NCBI RefSeq assembly: GCF_001006805.1
Contig: NZ_LN811350.1
Coordinates: 904,112-968,111 of the forward strand
Length of the DNA stretch: 64,000 nt
Origin: Microvirga massiliensis
GTDB lineage: Bacteria; Pseudomonadota; Alphaproteobacteria; Rhizobiales; Beijerinckiaceae
Reading direction: 5' to 3'
Position 1 is the first letter of the stretch; every line of letters begins with the position of its first letter. This document shows, one piece after another, positions 36,959-44,539 of this stretch. A program made the translations under genes and the position numbers. The notes beneath the pieces were generated by a model. That model searched no databases and was not told the DNA's origin. It worked only from the letters and a program-made list of their open reading frames with translations.

Positions 36959-37456
36959 GTGGCAAATGAACGGTCGCTCGTGTCTCGCACGAGCATGGAG
37001 GTGGCGACGGCGCTCGTCACCGGAGCCGTGGGCGTTGCCGTCATGTGGGGCGCCGTCGAACACGACATCGGATGGGGCGATTCGGGACCCGCGGCAGGGT
37101 ACTTCCCGTTCCGTATCGGGATACTCATCGTCCTGGGCAGTCTCACGAACCTCATTCTCGCGCTCCGTCGCGCCCGCACCGACACTTCGACTTTCGTCAC
37201 GTTCGTGCAGGCGCAGCGCGTGCTCGCCTTTGGCCTGCCGATCATAGGCTTCGTGATCGTCGCAAACTTTCTCGGGCTCTACGTCGCGTCGGTTCTGTAC
37301 CTGATCTTCGTCATGGTGTTCCAGGGCGGCTATCGGCCTCTGTTCGCAATCGGCCTGGCGCTGGCTGTCGCCGTCGCGATGCGGCTCATCTTTCCGATCT
37401 GGTTCAAGGTGCCCCTCCTGACGGGGCCGCTCGAAGCTCTACTCGGGCTCTACTGA
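36959..37456 (+). CDS. Tripartite tricarboxylate transporter small membrane subunit (TctB family)
   Basis: A membrane protein of 165 residues with four predicted helices. The first spans ATALVTGAVGVAVMWGAVEH, followed by the family motif GPAAGYFPFRIGILIVLGSL, and two later helices lie around VLAFGLPIIGFVIVANFLGLYVASVLYLIFVMV. The start is a GTG preceded by AGAGG. It forms the membrane complex with TctA, whose gene starts 7 bases downstream. Confidence 0.9.
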   Translation: MANERSLVSRTSMEVATALVTGAVGVAVMWGAVEHDIGWGDSGPAAGYFPFRIGILIVLGSLTNLILALRRARTDTSTFVTFVQAQRVLAFGLPIIGFVIVANFLGLYVASVLYLIFVMVFQGGYRPLFAIGLALAVAVAMRLIFPIWFKVPLLTGPLEALLGLY

Positions 37457-37463
37457 GGCGCCG

Positions 37464-38990
37464 ATGGCCAATATCGATTCGCTTCTCCACGGCTTCAGCG
37501 TTGCGCTGACCGTGCATCACATCGCCCTGATGATGGTCGGCGTGCTGCTCGGCATCCTGGTCGGCGTGCTGCCGGGGCTCGGTGCCCCTAACGGCGTGAC
37601 GCTCCTGCTGCCGCTGACCTATTCGATGGACCCGGTCGGAGCCATCATCCTGCTCACCAGCATGTATTGGGGCGCCTTGTTCGGCGGCTCGACGACGTCG
37701 ATCCTGTTCAACATTCCAGGTGAACCATCCTCTGTCGCGACGACCTTCGATGGTCATCCGATGGCCAAGCAAGGACAGGCGGTCCAAGCGCTTTCCTTCG
37801 CGTTCCTGTCGGCCGGATGCGGCGCCATGGTCGGCGTCATCGTCATCACGCTCCTCTCCGGCTGGGTGACGAATTTCGCGCTGCAGTTTTCGTCCCCCGA
37901 ATTCTTCGCCGTCTATTTTCTGGCTTTCGCGAGCTTCGTTGGACTGTCGGGTGCAAATCCCGCGAAGACGCTCGTCTCCATCCTTCTGGGGTTCGCCTTT
38001 GCGACCGTCGGCATGGACACGGTCTCGGGCAGCCTCCGGCTCACCTTCGGCCTCGACGAACTATTGCGTGGCATCAGCTTCCTCATCGTCGTCATCGGGC
38101 TTTTCGGCATCGGCGAGCTTTTGCTCACCATGGAGGAGGGGCTGAAGTTCGAGGGCGTGAGAGCGAAGGTGAACCTCTCGGGCGTCCTGTCGACGCTTGC
38201 TCGCCTGCCGCAATACTGGGTCGCACTCTTGCGCGGCAGCCTGATCGGGGTCTGGATGGGCATCACGCCAGGCGGGCCCACGGCAGCCTCCTTCATGAGC
38301 TACGGCCTCGCGAAGAGGTTTTCACGGCGGCGCGACCGGTTCGGGCACGGTGAGCCGGAAGGCGTCATCGCGCCCGAGACGGCCGACCACGGTGCCGGCA
38401 CTGCCGCGATGCTGCCGATGCTGGCGCTCGGCATCCCGGGCTCCGCTACCGCTGCCGTGATGATGGGCGGGCTCATGATCTGGGGTCTCAATCCCGGACC
38501 CATGCTGTTCATCGAGCGGCCCGACTTCGTCTGGGGCCTGATCGCCTCGATGTATGTCGGCAATGTCGTGGCCGTGATCCTCGTGCTCACGACCGTGCCG
38601 CTCTTCGCCGCGATCCTGCGCATCCCCTTCGCGATCATCGGTCCGCTGATCGTCGTCATCTGCTTCATTGGGGCCTGGACGGTGGCTTCCTCGAAGCCGG
38701 ATCTGTGGATCGCGCTGATCTTCGGCTTCGTCGGCTATGTCTTCAAGAAGCTCGACTATCCGATTGCGCCGCTCGTCCTGGCCCTCGTGCTCGGCGACAA
38801 GGCGGAGGATGCCTTCCGCCAGTCCATGCTGATGTCACAGGGCGATCTCGGCATCTTCTTCTCGAACGCCCTCGTGAGCACGATCACGATCCTTGCGATC
38901 ATTCTTCTGACCTGGCCGCTCTGGGCCATGCTGATCGGACGCGCGAAGATGTTCCGTGCGAAGCTGAAGCGGGCCGAACTGGCCGATTGA
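37464..38990 (+). CDS. Tripartite tricarboxylate transporter large membrane subunit (TctA family)
   Basis: The translocating subunit, 508 residues with about 11-12 membrane segments. Family motifs: GVLPGLGAPNGVTLLLPLTY, MYWGALFGGSTTSILFNIPGEPSSVATTFDG, GLSGANPAKTLVSILLGF, GITPGGPTAASFMSYGLAKRFS, and PETADHGAGTAAMLPMLALGIPGSATAAVMMG. It co-operates with TctB and the binding protein encoded upstream to import a carboxylate driven by the ion gradient. The CoA-transferase and crotonase genes 0.7-2.8 kb downstream on the other strand probably act on the imported acid (inference from the shared palindrome). Confidence 0.95.
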   Translation: MANIDSLLHGFSVALTVHHIALMMVGVLLGILVGVLPGLGAPNGVTLLLPLTYSMDPVGAIILLTSMYWGALFGGSTTSILFNIPGEPSSVATTFDGHPMAKQGQAVQALSFAFLSAGCGAMVGVIVITLLSGWVTNFALQFSSPEFFAVYFLAFASFVGLSGANPAKTLVSILLGFAFATVGMDTVSGSLRLTFGLDELLRGISFLIVVIGLFGIGELLLTMEEGLKFEGVRAKVNLSGVLSTLARLPQYWVALLRGSLIGVWMGITPGGPTAASFMSYGLAKRFSRRRDRFGHGEPEGVIAPETADHGAGTAAMLPMLALGIPGSATAAVMMGGLMIWGLNPGPMLFIERPDFVWGLIASMYVGNVVAVILVLTTVPLFAAILRIPFAIIGPLIVVICFIGAWTVASSKPDLWIALIFGFVGYVFKKLDYPIAPLVLALVLGDKAEDAFRQSMLMSQGDLGIFFSNALVSTITILAIILLTWPLWAMLIGRAKMFRAKLKRAELAD

Positions 38991-39053
38991 CAGCGGAGGC
39001 GTCGCCGGCACGCCAGAATGGCGACGACGGGTCGGCCAAGCCGTGCGACCACA

Positions 39054-39575
39054 TCAGCGCGTGGTGTGGCGGGGAACCGCAGTCCTCGCCCGGGCCAGGA
39101 CGGCAATGATGAGCGAGCTCATGGCGAGCAACTGAAAGGCCGCGCCGACGGCATGGGAATATTCCCAGCGCATGCGCAGTACCACCCAGTCGTCCGGAAT
39201 CATCGTCCAGTTCCGGGTCGCGACGTTCGCGGGAAACGTATAGGTCCAGAACACGGCCTGAGCGGCGAGGAGGAACAGGACCGCGAAGACGGCGGGCCAG
39301 AAGACGAAACGCTCGCGCCGCGACATGATCACGACTGCGATCATTGAGACCAGTTCGACGAGCAGAACATATGCGAGCCTGTCCCAGCCGCGATAGGCTT
39401 GCTGAACGACGAAGTATTCTTCTCGCCGCAGGTAGATCTTGTTCGGCAGCTCGAAGAGATGCGCCAGTGCTCCGCCAAGCGCGATAGCGGTCGAGAGCAG
39501 AGCAATGAAGAACACGACGTCGTACGCCGCCGAGTGGCGGTATCCGCCGTGCATCGATGGGCCGGCAGGGGACAT
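39054..39575 (-). CDS. Membrane protein, DUF1772-like
   Basis: A membrane protein of 173 residues with four predicted helices (about 18-40, 68-88, 92-112 and 140-162). The stretch RMRWEYSHAVGAAFQLLAMSS near the C-terminus resembles the WE-x-x-HA signature of DUF1772; GGALAHLFELPNKIYLRREEYFVVQQAYRGWD follows helix 1. Function unknown. No clear ribosome-binding site precedes the ATG at 39575. It is convergent with tctA and shows no obvious link to the catabolic genes on either side. Confidence 0.7.
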   Translation of the reverse strand: MSPAGPSMHGGYRHSAAYDVVFFIALLSTAIALGGALAHLFELPNKIYLRREEYFVVQQAYRGWDRLAYVLLVELVSMIAVVIMSRRERFVFWPAVFAVLFLLAAQAVFWTYTFPANVATRNWTMIPDDWVVLRMRWEYSHAVGAAFQLLAMSSLIIAVLARARTAVPRHTTR

Positions 39576-39663
39576 GCCGTGAGCATATCATGAATCGCGG
39601 CCCTTGTGGGCGACCGCGCGTCACGTGCTCGTTGTGCTATGCTGTGCTTGCAAGCATTGCAGA

Positions 39664-39702
39664 GCCACCCTCACCCCCGCACGCATTGCGCGGGTGAGGG
39701 AA
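39664..39702. repeat. Short inverted copy of the GGGTGAGGGTGG repeat end
   Basis: CCACCCTCACCC...GCGGGTGAGGG; its left part is the reverse complement of the end of the element at 31301-31395. The CCCTCACCCCCGC/GCGGGTGAGGG arms can form a hairpin downstream of the CoA-transferase gene and might serve as its terminator. Confidence 0.5.
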
Positions 39703-39731
39703 AAACACTGCGCTCTCGCCATAGGCAGAAG

Positions 39732-40925
39732 TCAGCGCGCGACGATTGCGTTCTCCTTCATGAAGACCTCGATCTCCTCGGGGGTGAAGCCGTGTTCCGC
39801 GAGGATTTCTCGAGTATCTTCACCGAAGAGCGGTGCAGCCTTCCGAACCTTGCCGGGTGTCTCGGAAAACTTGACCGGCAGGCCGAGCGTCTTCACGGCG
39901 CCGAGGGTCGGATGCTCGACTTCGACGACCATTTCGCGCGCCTTGGTCTGCGGATCGGAGAGCGCCTGGTTCATGTCGTAAACCGGCCCGCATGGTACGC
40001 CCTTCTCTTCGAGCAGCGCGAGCCAGTATGCGGCCGGTTTGGTGCGAAAATGCGCGGCGAGTTCGGCCTCGAGCTCGGGCAGATGAGCCATGCGGCCGGC
40101 ATTGTCGCGGAAGCGCGGATCCTCTGCGAGTTCCGGCGCGCCGATCGCCTCGAGGGTGCGCATCCAGTTCCTCTGGTTCGCGCCGCCGACGACGATCCAG
40201 CCGTCCTCGGTCTCGAAGGCCTGATAGGGAGCATTGAGCGGGTGCGCCGAGCCCATGGCGCGGGGCGCCTCTCCCGTTGCCAGTGCGATCGCCGATTGCC
40301 AGTAGGTCTGGACGAGGGCGGCTTCGAGCAGTGAGGTCTCGACGAACTGGCCCTCTCCGGTCTTCAGGCGATGCGTATAGGCCGCAAGAATGCCCATGGC
40401 CGCGAGAATTCCGGCCGTGATGTCGGAGAGCGGCGGCCCGCATTTCGCAGGAGCTCCGCCGGCCTCTCCGGTAAAGCTCATGATGCCGCTCATCGCCTGC
40501 GCGACGAGGTCGAAGCCGCGCCGGTGCTTGTAAGGGCCGGTGCGGCCGAAACCCGAGAGCGAGCAATAGATCAGGCGCGGATTGTCCTTCCGGAGATCCT
40601 CGTAGCCGAAGCCGAGGCGTTCCATGACGCCGGGGCCGAAGTTCTCGACGAGCACATCGGCGTCCTTCACGAGCCGATGCAGAATGCGGGCGCCGCCGGG
40701 AGTTTTCAGATCCAGCACGATGCCCCGTTTGTTGCGGTTCATCATCAGATAGGACGCAGCCTGATCGCCGATTTTCGGCGGGATCATGCGCCGCGTGTCG
40801 TCACCATCCGGTGACTTCTCCACCTTGATAACATCCGCGCCCATGTCGGCCAGCATCAACGTACAGGTTGGCCCAGCCATCACATGCGTGAGGTCGATCA
40901 CCTTCAGACCGGCCAAAGGACCCAT
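39732..40925 (-). CDS. Class III CoA-transferase (CaiB/BaiF family)
   Basis: Cytosolic enzyme of 397 residues that moves CoA between carboxylic acids. Family landmarks: MGPLAGLKVIDLTHVMAGPTCT, LADMGADVIKVEKSPDGDDTR, NRNKRGIVLDLKTPGG, DVLVENFGPGVMERLG, YCSLSGFGRTGPY, the catalytic Asp in PPLSDITAGILAAMG, and PYQAFETEDGWIVVGG. The ATG at 40925 follows GAGGA; an in-frame ATG at 41039 that overlaps the stop of the crotonase gene (ATGA) would add 38 residues without family similarity. It lies 110 bases after the crotonase gene on the same strand, probably activating the acid imported by the TTT system. Confidence 0.92.
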   Translation of the reverse strand: MGPLAGLKVIDLTHVMAGPTCTLMLADMGADVIKVEKSPDGDDTRRMIPPKIGDQAASYLMMNRNKRGIVLDLKTPGGARILHRLVKDADVLVENFGPGVMERLGFGYEDLRKDNPRLIYCSLSGFGRTGPYKHRRGFDLVAQAMSGIMSFTGEAGGAPAKCGPPLSDITAGILAAMGILAAYTHRLKTGEGQFVETSLLEAALVQTYWQSAIALATGEAPRAMGSAHPLNAPYQAFETEDGWIVVGGANQRNWMRTLEAIGAPELAEDPRFRDNAGRMAHLPELEAELAAHFRTKPAAYWLALLEEKGVPCGPVYDMNQALSDPQTKAREMVVEVEHPTLGAVKTLGLPVKFSETPGKVRKAAPLFGEDTREILAEHGFTPEEIEVFMKENAIVAR

Positions 40926-41035
40926 GGATTCCTCGTCGTCGTTCGTAGATTGCGGAGTGCGGGCGGCAGTGCCGGCCCGCGAAATGTATCGCTCAGGGGA
41001 GCGGGTGCTTTCGATCGGCGCGGCGGCCGTCGAGG

Positions 41036-41833
41036 TCATTCCCCGGTGAAGTTCGGAGCGCGCTTGTTCAGGAAGGCATCCATGCCTTCGCGGAAGTCGC
41101 GGCTCATGTAGCACTTCAGGATGAGGTCATCGCCCTCACCGCGCGGAATGGTGGGGCGCAGCCGGCGCAGCGCCTCCTTGCAGGCCTGTAGCGTGAGCGG
41201 CGCGTGGCTCGCCACGGTCTTCGCGAGTTCCTCTGCGCGGGTCATGAGGTTCGCGGGGTCCTCGACGACCTCGTTGACGAGCCCGATCGCCAGCGCCTCC
41301 GGGGCCTCGATCAGCCGTGCCGTGAAGATCATCTCCTTGAGGCGCGCCGAGCCGATGAGATCGGCGAAGCGCGAATAGTTGGACATCGAGAGGCAATTCC
41401 CGAGCGTTCGCGCAATCGGTAGGCCGAACCTGGCGTTGCCGGCAGCGATCCGAAGGTCGCAGCAGCCCGCGATTCCGGCCCCGCCGCCCGTGCAGGCACC
41501 CGCAATTGCCGCAATCGTCGGGACGCGGCAGCTTTCGAGAGCCCCGAGCACCCGGTCGATCCGCGACTCGTAGCCCAGGGCATCTTCCGGGGTGTCGAAG
41601 GCGCGAAACTGCGAGATATCCGTTCCCGCCGCGAAGGCCTTGCCGCCCGCTCCGGTCAGCACCATGGCCCGGATCGACCTTTCCTGATCGACTTCGGCGC
41701 AGATCTCGGCGAGCCGCTCGTACATCGCGAAGGTAAAGGCATTGCGGGCCTGCGGCCGATTGAACGTCACGGTGGCGATGCCGTCCCTCACCTCGTAGAG
41801 GATGTCCTCGTTCGCCGTTGCAGGATCGGTCAT
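41036..41833 (-). CDS. Enoyl-CoA hydratase/isomerase (crotonase) family protein lacking both catalytic glutamates
   Basis: A crotonase-fold CoA-ester enzyme of 265 residues: VTFNRPQARNAFTFAMYERL, VLTGAGGKAFAAGTDISQF (oxyanion hole, CoA binding), IAAIAGACTGGGAGIAGCCDLRIAA and FGLPIARTLGNCLS. In classical enoyl-CoA hydratase the GGGCEL segment and FGxPE segment carry the two catalytic Glu; here they read GGGAGI and FGLPIA, so neither is present. Hydration by the textbook mechanism is therefore unlikely; isomerase, lyase, hydrolase or dehalogenase-like chemistry is possible. It is the first gene of a two-gene unit, divergent from the GntR gene across the palindromes. Confidence 0.9.
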   Translation of the reverse strand: MTDPATANEDILYEVRDGIATVTFNRPQARNAFTFAMYERLAEICAEVDQERSIRAMVLTGAGGKAFAAGTDISQFRAFDTPEDALGYESRIDRVLGALESCRVPTIAAIAGACTGGGAGIAGCCDLRIAAGNARFGLPIARTLGNCLSMSNYSRFADLIGSARLKEMIFTARLIEAPEALAIGLVNEVVEDPANLMTRAEELAKTVASHAPLTLQACKEALRRLRPTIPRGEGDDLILKCYMSRDFREGMDAFLNKRAPNFTGE

Positions 41834-42002
41834 GAAAGAGAGCTTTCCGTAAGCTGGCATCGATCTCGTCGATGCAAAGCTGCTGATTTTCGGATGCCGG
41901 GCGATCCGGGGGTGTCGTTGGAGCTCCCGTTTCGGCTTTGAAGCTCGCGGACCCGTGTATCCGTGCCCGCGACCTTGCCTGGAGGGAGACGTGCGACCGG
42001 AC

Positions 42003-42014
42003 TTTGAATTCAAA
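42003..42014. promoter_or_regulatory. Candidate GntR operator (copy 2), crotonase/gntR intergenic region
   Basis: Perfect 12-bp palindrome TTTGAATTCAAA, 170 bases upstream of the crotonase start. On the minus strand TTGAAC lies 17 bases before CAAAGT, placing the palindrome between and over possible -35 and -10 elements. Confidence 0.7.
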
Positions 42015-42064
42015 CTCGCCCAAGTTCAACCGTTTTTTCATTGACGGAGGCTGCTTGGGCGTGG

Positions 42065-42078
42065 ATTGAATTCAAAAT
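42065..42078. promoter_or_regulatory. Candidate GntR operator (copy 3), upstream of gntR
   Basis: ATTGAATTCAAAAT: perfect 10-bp core TTGAATTCAA. Its centre is 62 bases (about six helical turns) from that of copy 2, allowing looping or co-operative binding. A TTGACG at 42041 suggests that this copy overlaps a -10 element for the regulator gene (autoregulation). Confidence 0.6.
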
Positions 42079-42145
42079 CACCATGGATTGGCATCTGCGG
42101 GTGCAGACAGCGCCGATCGGCGCGGCACAGGTGGAGGCAGGTGAG

Positions 42146-42886
42146 ATGCTGCACGAGGACGTCGTCGCGCGACTCCGTCACATGCTGCTCGAGGGGGAGA
42201 TCCCTCCCGGGGCGCGGGTGCCGGAGCGGGAGCTCTGCTTGGCCTTCGGAATTTCCCGCACCCCTCTGCGGGAGGCCCTCAAGGTGATGGGCGCCGAGGG
42301 CCTCGTCGTCCTGCTGCCCAATCGGGGAGCCAGGGCCGCGCGGCTGACGTCCAAGGATGTCCAGGACCTATTCGAGGTGTGTGAGGGTCTCGAGGCCAAC
42401 GCGGGAGAACTGGCCTGCGGCCGCATCACCGATGACGAACTGCGAGATATCGCCAGGCTCCACCACGAGATGCTCGACCATTACCGTGAGCGCGACCAGG
42501 TGCAGTATTATCGCTGCAATCGCCAGATCCACGAGGCGATCGTTCGGGCGGCAGGCAATGCGGTTCTCTCGACCTTGTACGAGTCGGTGACCGCCCGCAT
42601 CCGGCGCGCCCGCTTCGTCGCCCCGATGACGCCGGCCCATTGGGAGCTCGCGGTGCAGGAGCACGAGGCGATCCTAAATGCCCTGCTCCGGCGCGACGGG
42701 GCCGCACTCTCCCACGTGCTGCGGCGCCACTTGCGGCACAAGCGGGAAGCGGTCGAACGCGCTGGCTTCGCCGAGAACGTGGACGAGGCCAGCGGCGGGC
42801 AAACTGAGGAAATCGCGCCCCGCCGAAGCCGCCGCTCCGGTCCTTCCGACGTCAAGTCAAGACCGAGCGCGCGCATCTCGGGGTGA
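42146..42886 (+). CDS. GntR-family transcriptional regulator (FadR/FCD subfamily)
   Basis: A DNA-binding regulator of 246 residues. The N-terminal winged helix contains HEDVVARLRHMLLEGEIPPG and the recognition region ELCLAFGISRTPLREALKVMGAEGLVVLLPNRGA. The C-terminal FCD ligand domain includes FEVCEGLEANAGELACGRIT, a metal-ligand-like pattern with DDELRDIARLHHEM, YYRCNRQIHEAIVRAAGN and VQEHEAILNALLRRD. The C-terminal 30 residues are basic and polar. The ATG at 42146 has GGAGG 8 bases upstream; the ATG at 42083 has no such site and would place the operator against the start codon. It likely controls itself, the crotonase/CoA-transferase unit and the TTT transporter. Confidence 0.9.
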   Translation: MLHEDVVARLRHMLLEGEIPPGARVPERELCLAFGISRTPLREALKVMGAEGLVVLLPNRGARAARLTSKDVQDLFEVCEGLEANAGELACGRITDDELRDIARLHHEMLDHYRERDQVQYYRCNRQIHEAIVRAAGNAVLSTLYESVTARIRRARFVAPMTPAHWELAVQEHEAILNALLRRDGAALSHVLRRHLRHKREAVERAGFAENVDEASGGQTEEIAPRRSRRSGPSDVKSRPSARISG

Positions 42887-43011
42887 GCTGTTCTCAGGCC
42901 ATGCGAGACCGCGGCACCTCAGTAGAGAACGCGATGCGAATGCTCGGGAACTGACGTGCGCTTGAAATGGCCGCTTGCTTCGCGGCAAATGACCCGGAAC
43001 GAGGAGGGGCC

Positions 43012-43848
43012 ATGGAAATCGCGGACACGATCGCACAGGTTCGAACTGCAATCCGTGAGCGCCGGCAGGCCGGCTTGCGCGTCGGGCTCGTGCCGACGAT
43101 GGGCTTCCTGCACAACGGCCATGTCGCTCTGATCCGGGAGAGCACGACCTCCTGCGACGTGACGGTGGTCAGCATCTTCGTGAACCCGACGCAGTTCGGG
43201 CCGAATGAGGATCTCAGCACCTATCCGCGCGATCTCGGCCGGGACGAGCGCACCTGCATCGATGCGGGTGTCAATATTCTGTTCCTTCCCACTGCGGCAG
43301 AGATCTACCCCGAGGAATTTCAGACCTTCATCGAGCCGGGGCGGCTCGCGGAACCGCTCTGCGGGGCGGTTCGGCCCGGCCATTTCCGCGGTGTTGCCAC
43401 CGTCGTGGCGAAGCTCCTGAACATCGTGCAGCCGGATGCCGCCTTCTTCGGACAGAAGGATTATCAGCAGGTCGCTGTGGTCCGGCGCATGGTGCGCGAC
43501 CTCGACATGCCGGTCGAGATTGTGACTGTCCCGACGGTGCGCGAGGCCGATGGCCTCGCGATGAGCAGCCGCAACGCCTATCTCAGCGTCTCGCAGCGCG
43601 AGCGCGCGACCTGCATCAGCCGCGGCCTCCTGGCCGCGCAGGCCGCCTTTCGCGGTGGGGAGCATGACGCATCGAAGCTGGTTGCGATTGCGGGCGCCGA
43701 GATGGTCGATATCGACAGCCTGCAATATCTGGAGCTGCGGGACGCGGAGACGCTGGAGCCTGTGATTGGGAGTGTAACCAGGTCTGCCGTACTGCTGGCT
43801 GCAGCCTTCATTGGGTCGACGCGGCTGATCGATAATGTGATCCTGTAG
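43012..43848 (+). CDS. panC: Pantothenate synthetase
   Basis: Condenses pantoate and beta-alanine with ATP to form pantothenate, the CoA precursor. The 278-residue product has the nucleotidyltransferase motif VPTMGFLHNGHVALIR, then VVSIFVNPTQFGPNEDLSTYPRD, CGAVRPGHFRGVATVVAKLLNIVQPDAAFFGQKDYQQ and the KMSKS-like DGLAMSSRNAYLS. The ATG at 43012 follows GAGGAGGGG. panB is not adjacent. It lies 125 bases after the GntR gene; linkage with CoA-dependent catabolism may be coincidence. Confidence 0.96.
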   Translation: MEIADTIAQVRTAIRERRQAGLRVGLVPTMGFLHNGHVALIRESTTSCDVTVVSIFVNPTQFGPNEDLSTYPRDLGRDERTCIDAGVNILFLPTAAEIYPEEFQTFIEPGRLAEPLCGAVRPGHFRGVATVVAKLLNIVQPDAAFFGQKDYQQVAVVRRMVRDLDMPVEIVTVPTVREADGLAMSSRNAYLSVSQRERATCISRGLLAAQAAFRGGEHDASKLVAIAGAEMVDIDSLQYLELRDAETLEPVIGSVTRSAVLLAAAFIGSTRLIDNVIL

Positions 43849-43991
43849 CGGATTCCGGCTCGATGAATTCTATGTGCGATGCGTGTTCGGAATCTGCCGG
43901 CGCGGACGTCTGCGCAAATGCTCGAGGCGATAAAGGGCTGCCTGAGTGAAAGTTCCTCAGCTGTCCTTGCACTTCGCGCCCTCACGCTCTC

Positions 43992-44080
43992 CTCGTCATT
44001 GCGTGGCGCAGGCGAAGCGATCCAGGAGTGCACCTATCGACGGGTAGATTGCTTCGCCTTCGGCTCGCAAGGACGGTGAG
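43992..44080. repeat. Interspersed palindromic repeat (GTCATTGCG...GCAATCC family)
   Basis: Arms CTCGTCATTGCG...GAAGCGATCC and GATTGCTTCGCC...GCTCGCAAGGAC with a loop between, as at 5331-5408. It is the first of two elements filling the 690-base gap between panC and the glp operon. Confidence 0.8.
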
Positions 44081-44158
44081 GCGGCGGAAAGGGCTGTTCA
44101 TCACGCCTGCGGCGCGCAATTGCGCAGTGAGTCCGCGGCAGATCTGATGATGACAGAC

Positions 44159-44302
44159 CACAAGGACGGCAGTGGGTCCGGCGCTACTCCGTTTCCGGCC
44201 CTGCTCCTCCCGCTCTCAGACCCTCTTCGTCATTGCGAACGCAGTGAAGCAATCTACCCGTCGACGGATGGTTCGCCTCGCCTCCACCTCGCAAGGACGA
44301 GG
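44159..44302 (+). repeat. Copy 2 of the ~110-bp intergenic repeat plus palindromic-element arms
   Basis: 44159-44268 matches the reverse complement of 21781-21890. It continues with a palindromic-element right arm ending CTCGCAAGGACGAGG. The two copies thus lie 22 kb apart in opposite orientation. Confidence 0.8.
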
Positions 44303-44454
44303 TGGATCCGTCGCAGTGACGCTGTGGTGTGACAGTGTGCCTGGCGTGATCCGGCACCGCTCTCAGAAGCGGTACGTGTCACTTCATGGGCATCTGGGTG
44401 ACTGTCGCCAAAGTCGAGAACGACATCTTTATCGGGCGGGATCGCACAATTTGT

Positions 44455-44479
44455 GAGGGCGCACCTCTGGCGCGCCCTC
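44455..44479 (-). terminator. Possible terminator of the glp-type operon
   Basis: GAGGGCGC (44455-44462) and GCGCCCTC (44472-44479) form an 8-bp stem about 60 bases past the stop codon of the binding-protein gene. The following minus-strand sequence is AU-rich but has no clean U-run. Confidence 0.4.
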
Positions 44480-44539
44480 GCGTATGTCTGAGGTCTCATC
44501 ACCTCATCGAGAAGTAGGGACCGATTCACCTACACCCGT

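Noticed and set aside
43860..44332. Short open frames in the panC–glp gap, including one sharing a peptide with 21702-21950 (HKDGSGSGATPFPA)
   Set aside because: The shared peptide is the translation of the intergenic repeat, present in opposite orientation with no consistent start signal; a repeat rather than a gene family.
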